From Bacillota bacterium (lineage in GTDB: Bacteria; Bacillota; Clostridia; Christensenellales; CAG-138), in NCBI GenBank assembly GCA_023435025.1, contig JAEYSE010000121.1, positions 1-24,948 of the forward strand: a DNA stretch of 24,948 bases, in the 5' to 3' direction. The notes under the pieces were generated by a model. That model ran no database searches. It saw only the letters and a program-made list of their open reading frames with translations, and was not told the origin of the DNA. Numbering within the stretch: position 1 is the stretch's first letter; each line of letters starts with the position of its first letter. Position numbers and translations under genes: made by a program. This document shows, piece by piece, positions 22,317 to 24,948 of the stretch.

Positions 22317-22802
22317 ATGAAAAAGCTGATGCGCGTATTATTATATCTGACATTTGCATGCTATTGTATCGTTGTCATCTATCTGCTGTTTTTAAACAGG
22401 GAATACCGCTTTGCGAACAGCGGCATGACGCTGGGGGAGTATATTCAAACCGCAGTCAATTTAGTGCCGCTTCGGACTATTGTGGAGCTTGTAACAAGGA
22501 CTGCACAGCGCAGCATCAACCCTGATATCGTGTTTGATAACGCCATAGGAAACTTGCTGTTGTTTTTCCCGATGGGAATCTATATGCCCACTGTAAGGCG
22601 GGGAACAAGAAAGATAGGGAAATTCTTAAAAAATATGCTGTTCCTTGTGTTTGTGGTGGAGACGCTGCAGCTTTTATTCCGCGTGGGCAGCTTTGATGTG
22701 GACGACATTCTCCTTAACGTCATGGGCGCTGTGGCGGGATATGGCATATGGAAAACAAGCGCCGTACAGCGGGTCCTTCGGATGATGCAGTGGCTGAAAT
22801 AG
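22317..22802 (+). CDS. VanZ-like family membrane protein
   Basis: 161 residues with about four membrane segments: residues about 5-24, 66-80 (AIGNLLLFFPMGIYM), 97-116 and 122-137. The VanZ-type signatures are visible, namely NLVPLRTI after the first helix, the N/G-rich IGNLLLFFPMG and FDVDDILLNVMGAVAGY. VanZ itself gives low-level teicoplanin resistance, but most family members are of unknown function, so resistance should not be assumed. The ATG at 22317 has GGAG 6 bases upstream; a TTG at 22290 lacks a ribosome site. It stands alone, converging with birA. Confidence 0.88.
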   Translation: MKKLMRVLLYLTFACYCIVVIYLLFLNREYRFANSGMTLGEYIQTAVNLVPLRTIVELVTRTAQRSINPDIVFDNAIGNLLLFFPMGIYMPTVRRGTRKIGKFLKNMLFLVFVVETLQLLFRVGSFDVDDILLNVMGAVAGYGIWKTSAVQRVLRMMQWLK

Positions 22803-22806
22803 GTAC

Positions 22807-22829
22807 AAAAAGGCGGGTTATTCGGCCGC
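22807..22829 (-). terminator. Weak terminator at the end of birA
   Basis: On the minus strand, GCGG (22826-22829), inside the last birA codons, can pair with CCGC (22813-22816) around a 9-base loop, followed by C and five T (22807-22811). The stem is short and can be extended only past a bulged base. Confidence 0.45.
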
Positions 22830-23792
22830 TTTCTTAAGCGTAACATCACCTGCGGACAACGCGCGCAGCGTACCGTCCCCCAACCGCAGCAAAAGCCTTC
22901 CTACGCTGTCTATCCCTTCTGCAACACCACTTAGCGTCTCACGTATGCCGATTACTGAAATGCTTTGACCTATGGTACCGCAGCAGCGCGTATATTCGCT
23001 TAATAGAGCGCCATAAGAGTCCTCGTTCTCACATGCGTCATACAGCGGCTCAAGGAGATTGAGAAGCATTGAGAGCACCTGATTGCGGTCCAATGTCTTT
23101 GCTATACTCAGCGAAAGCGAAGTCGCCGCTTTTTCAAGTTCCGCCGGAAATGCGTCGGTATTCACGTTAAGGCCTAACCCTACGATAACGGACTGCAGCG
23201 TGTCCATATCGCCGGTCATTTCCAGCAGGATGCCGCAAATCTTTTTACCGTCTATTAAAACGTCATTCGGCCACTTGATGAACGGAGAAGCGCCAAGTGC
23301 ACAAGCAAGCTGATATACGCCCAGGGCGCTTGCAAGCGTATAGCGCGGTGCATGCTGCGCTTCCAGACGGGGGCGGAGCACCATGCTCATGCAGATATCC
23401 TTGCCTTTTAGGTTGGTCCAGCCCCGGCCAAGGCGGCCACGGCCCGCTGTTTGCTCCTCCGCAATCACCACAGTCCCGTGCGTGCAGCCCTCCGCCGCCA
23501 TCTGGCGGGCAAGCTGGTTGGTGGAAGGGACGTTCATGATGTGGGTGATCGGCCGGCCCAACCATCTGGTTTGCAGCATGGGCTCAATAAACGCCGGATG
23601 CAGCACGTTTGCGGCTCCCATGATCCGGTAGCCGCGGTTGGTGACCGCTTCTATCACAATTCCTTCGCGCTGCAGGGCCTGTATGTGCTTCCATACTGCC
23701 GTACGGGAAACGCCAAGCTGTTTGCTGATGCACGCGCCCGAAACGTACCCTTCCGGGTTTTCCTGCAGCATTTTGAGAATTGCGTTTCGCAT
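22818..23792 (-). CDS. birA: Bifunctional biotin-protein ligase / biotin operon repressor
   Basis: 324 residues. An N-terminal winged helix (about 1-60, SKQLGVSRTAVWKHIQALQREG) marks the bifunctional class that both ligates biotin and represses biotin genes. The ligase domain has the biotinyl-AMP loop GRGRLGR (117-123) and KWPNDVLIDGKKICGILLE (173 onward). A C-terminal SH3-like domain ends the protein. The ATG is preceded by AGGAGG (23798-23803), which overlaps the recX stop codon, so translation is probably coupled to recX. No biotin synthesis genes or carboxylase genes are in the window. Confidence 0.96.
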   Translation of the reverse strand: MRNAILKMLQENPEGYVSGACISKQLGVSRTAVWKHIQALQREGIVIEAVTNRGYRIMGAANVLHPAFIEPMLQTRWLGRPITHIMNVPSTNQLARQMAAEGCTHGTVVIAEEQTAGRGRLGRGWTNLKGKDICMSMVLRPRLEAQHAPRYTLASALGVYQLACALGASPFIKWPNDVLIDGKKICGILLEMTGDMDTLQSVIVGLGLNVNTDAFPAELEKAATSLSLSIAKTLDRNQVLSMLLNLLEPLYDACENEDSYGALLSEYTRCCGTIGQSISVIGIRETLSGVAEGIDSVGRLLLRLGDGTLRALSAGDVTLKKAAE

Positions 23793-23801
23793 AAGATCCT
23801 C

Positions 23802-24305
23802 CTATATGGGTTCCTTTGTGGCCTGCTCTATCGCGCGGCGGGAATCGTCATAGGTAAACCCTCGCCCAATCAGGCGCTGCATGAGACGCTCTTTCAATTC
23901 CTCCGGTTCATATCTTGAAAGCTGGCGCGCGTGTTTTTCTGCAACCAGCAGCGCGTTTTTATACTCCTCCGCGTCGCCTATTACGGCAAGCGCTTCGGAT
24001 ATAGTGGAGAGAGGGATTTCATGCTGCAACAACTGCTCTTTGAGCTTGTTGCGGCTTAATGTCTTAGCGGCCAGCCGTGATCTGATGAATTCTTTCGCGT
24101 AGGCGGCGTCGTCCAGATAATGAAGCTCAAGAAGGCGGTCTACGACCTGCTGTACCTCGATTTCGCCAAACTGGTTGTCGTCCAGATGCCGCTCCACTTC
24201 CCGTACCGTGCGCGCCTTTGCAGCAAGAAATTTCAGTGCCGTATCCATGGGTGTTTGCCTCAGGGGTTCTTTTTTTTGTGTTCGCTTTGATGGAATTATT
24301 TTCAT
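23802..24305 (-). CDS. recX: RecX-family regulatory protein
   Basis: 167 residues, helical, with the three repeated helical units of RecX: ALKFLAAKARTVREVERHL, then VVDRLLELHYLDDAAYAKEFIRSR, then a third ending in LMQRLIGRGFTYDDSRRAIE. RecX binds RecA filaments and limits their activity. The ATG at 24305 has AAAGG about 9 bases upstream; a later ATG (MDTALKF, near 24248) has GAGG upstream and would drop the basic leader. It lies between a small zinc-ribbon gene (18 bases upstream) and birA (10 bases downstream), so the three look like one transcription unit. recA is not in the window. Confidence 0.9.
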   Translation of the reverse strand: MKIIPSKRTQKKEPLRQTPMDTALKFLAAKARTVREVERHLDDNQFGEIEVQQVVDRLLELHYLDDAAYAKEFIRSRLAAKTLSRNKLKEQLLQHEIPLSTISEALAVIGDAEEYKNALLVAEKHARQLSRYEPEELKERLMQRLIGRGFTYDDSRRAIEQATKEPI

Positions 24306-24323
24306 ATATTGACCTTTGCTTCT

Positions 24324-24533
24324 TTATTGATCCTGTCTGTATTGCTCTTCCAGTTCCCTTAGCCTTTCGCGCAACCGCGCCTGCATGGACAACTCGCTCA
24401 CTTCCATTGGGGACTGCTCCGTGCCCATACAGGCCGTGCAGGATGCCCCGCAGGCAGGGCAGACGCATGCGCTCAAAAGACCTCTTTCCCGTTGTATCAT
24501 ATAGCTCCCGCAGTCCGGGCATCCGCAACGCAT
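24324..24533 (-). CDS. Small zinc-ribbon protein of unknown function
   Basis: 69 residues with eight cysteines in the first 35 (positions 3, 5, 8, 23, 25, 28, 32, 35). The CPDC and CPAC pairs look like a zinc ribbon. The second half is a charged helix (ARLRERLRELEEQYRQDQ) that could be a coiled coil. I do not recognise the family. ATG 24533 is chosen because AAGGAG lies 8 bases upstream and the Cys pattern starts at once; a longer upstream frame exists but crosses the likely promoter. It is the first gene of the presumed unit with recX and birA. Confidence 0.72.
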   Translation of the reverse strand: MRCGCPDCGSYMIQRERGLLSACVCPACGASCTACMGTEQSPMEVSELSMQARLRERLRELEEQYRQDQ

Positions 24534-24563
24534 GGCATACTCCTTCCATTTGGATCTGTAACC

Positions 24564-24572
24564 AGTATAGCA
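24564..24572 (-). promoter_or_regulatory. Candidate extended -10 promoter of the zinc-ribbon-recX-birA unit
   Basis: On the minus strand, TGC-TATACT gives a 5 of 6 -10 box with the extended TGn motif. No good -35 box is seen. It lies about 30 bases before the zinc-ribbon start. Confidence 0.45.
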
Positions 24573-24640
24573 TGTACATAAATTGTTTTCATACTTTCCT
24601 TCGGGTTTAAGAGCTTTTTGCCACAAAAACATGTATGCTG

Positions 24641-24649
24641 TGGTATACT
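24641..24649 (+). promoter_or_regulatory. Candidate extended -10 promoter of the gene at 24710
   Basis: TGG-TATACT (24641-24649) gives a 5 of 6 -10 box with the extended TGn motif. No clear -35 box is seen at the normal distance. It lies about 60 bases before the start codon. Confidence 0.45.
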
Positions 24650-24709
24650 ATTACGTGACCACTGGCCCATTCGACACGCTGGCGGCCGGTTGCTTTAGGA
24701 GGTTCCCGC

Positions 24710-24948
24710 ATGAAACGCATACTCCTGCCCTTGGTTCTTTTACTTATGCTTTTGTTTGTTTCGCAAACGGAAGCCGCTACGCCGTCTCCCGCAGGGACGC
24801 AATTGATTGCGTACGAGGATACGGGGGAGATCGTGGCCATGATCCAGACGCGCCTGCGCGAACTGGGTTATTTCCACTTCAAGGCCACGGGAAGCTTCCT
24901 GAGCATGACGCGCAGCGCGGTGATAGAATTTCAGAAAAACCAGGTTTC
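24710..24948 (+). CDS. Secreted peptidoglycan-binding protein, N-terminal part (partial)
   Basis: 79 complete codons are visible before the window ends. Residues 1-23 form a signal peptide: MKR, then a long Leu-rich core (LLPLVLLLMLLFV), then a likely cut after the Ala pair of TEAAT. From about residue 40 a peptidoglycan-binding type 1 repeat begins: IVAMIQTRLRELGYF, then TRSAVIEFQKN. A perfect AGGAGG (24697-24702) lies 7 bases before the ATG. Such domains are often followed by a catalytic domain, for example a SleB-like hydrolase of spore cortex or an L,D-transpeptidase, but the rest lies outside the window and cannot be named. Confidence 0.85.
   Translation, partial: MKRILLPLVLLLMLLFVSQTEAATPSPAGTQLIAYEDTGEIVAMIQTRLRELGYFHFKATGSFLSMTRSAVIEFQKNQV

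Noticed and set aside
22317..22802. VanZ-like protein as a glycopeptide resistance gene
   Set aside because: It stands alone without vanA-type or regulatory genes, and most family members are not linked to resistance.
1..24948. tRNA or rRNA genes, CRISPR arrays, insertion sequences, prophage genes
   Set aside because: No cloverleaf-like sequence, regular direct repeats, transposase or phage proteins were found. The coding regions account for nearly all of the window.

Overview
This window is a stretch of core chromosome from a spore-forming, low-to-moderate GC member of the Firmicutes, most likely class Clostridia. The evidence is a complete spoIIIAA-AH operon, spo0A, spoIVB, a spoIIM-like gene, Firmicutes-type sigma-A (RpoD) and Firmicutes-style Shine-Dalgarno sites. 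Gene content and order, such as Asp23/AmaP/DUF2273 ahead of nusB and a spoIIM-like gene ahead of deoB, fit Clostridia. I cannot place it reliably below class. I saw no rRNA, tRNA, CRISPR, prophage or insertion sequence. No gene-free stretch exceeds 300 bases; the longest is about 285 bases, between nusB and folD.

Layout. Positions 1-1422 (+) hold the 3' end of a DnaG-like primase gene and rpoD, closed by a terminator. Positions 1531-3460 (-) hold an orphan beta-class DNA methyltransferase and a GntR/FCD regulator, separated by a terminator. The regulator has a candidate self-operator in its own promoter. Positions 3665-8443 (+) are the eight-gene spoIIIA operon, which encodes the mother-cell part of the channel joining mother cell and forespore. 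Its SpoIIIAF is only half the usual length. Positions 8579-10416 (+) carry Asp23, AmaP, a DUF2273 protein and nusB. Positions 10702-13887 (+) carry folD, xseA, xseB and ispA, which are tightly packed. Positions 13888-20072 (-) carry, in transcription order, tlyA, nadK, argR, recN, spoIVB and spo0A. Positions 20262-22802 (+) carry a spoIIM-like gene, deoB and a VanZ-like gene. Positions 22818-24533 (-) hold a small zinc-ribbon gene, recX and birA. A secreted peptidoglycan-binding protein begins at 24710 (+) and runs off the window.

How the genes relate. Sporulation is the main theme. Spo0A commits the cell, SpoIIM (mother-cell engulfment) and SpoIIIAA-AH act in the mother cell, and SpoIVB is the forespore signal protease. 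Promoter-like sequences match this division: sigma-E-like sites precede spoIIIAA and the spoIIM-like gene, and a sigma-G/F-like site precedes spoIVB. Housekeeping genes with their usual Firmicutes neighbours fill the rest: replication and transcription (dnaG, rpoD, nusB), repair (xseAB, recN, recX), one-carbon, isoprenoid, NADP and biotin metabolism, and rRNA methylation.

Most unusual points: Spo0A has Gly in place of the second acidic-pocket Asp; SpoIIIAF lacks its soluble ring-forming domain; ispA and spo0A converge with no bases between their stop codons, at what looks like the edge of an inverted block that has also lost dxs; and an orphan methyltransferase and regulator sit just upstream of the spoIIIA operon.
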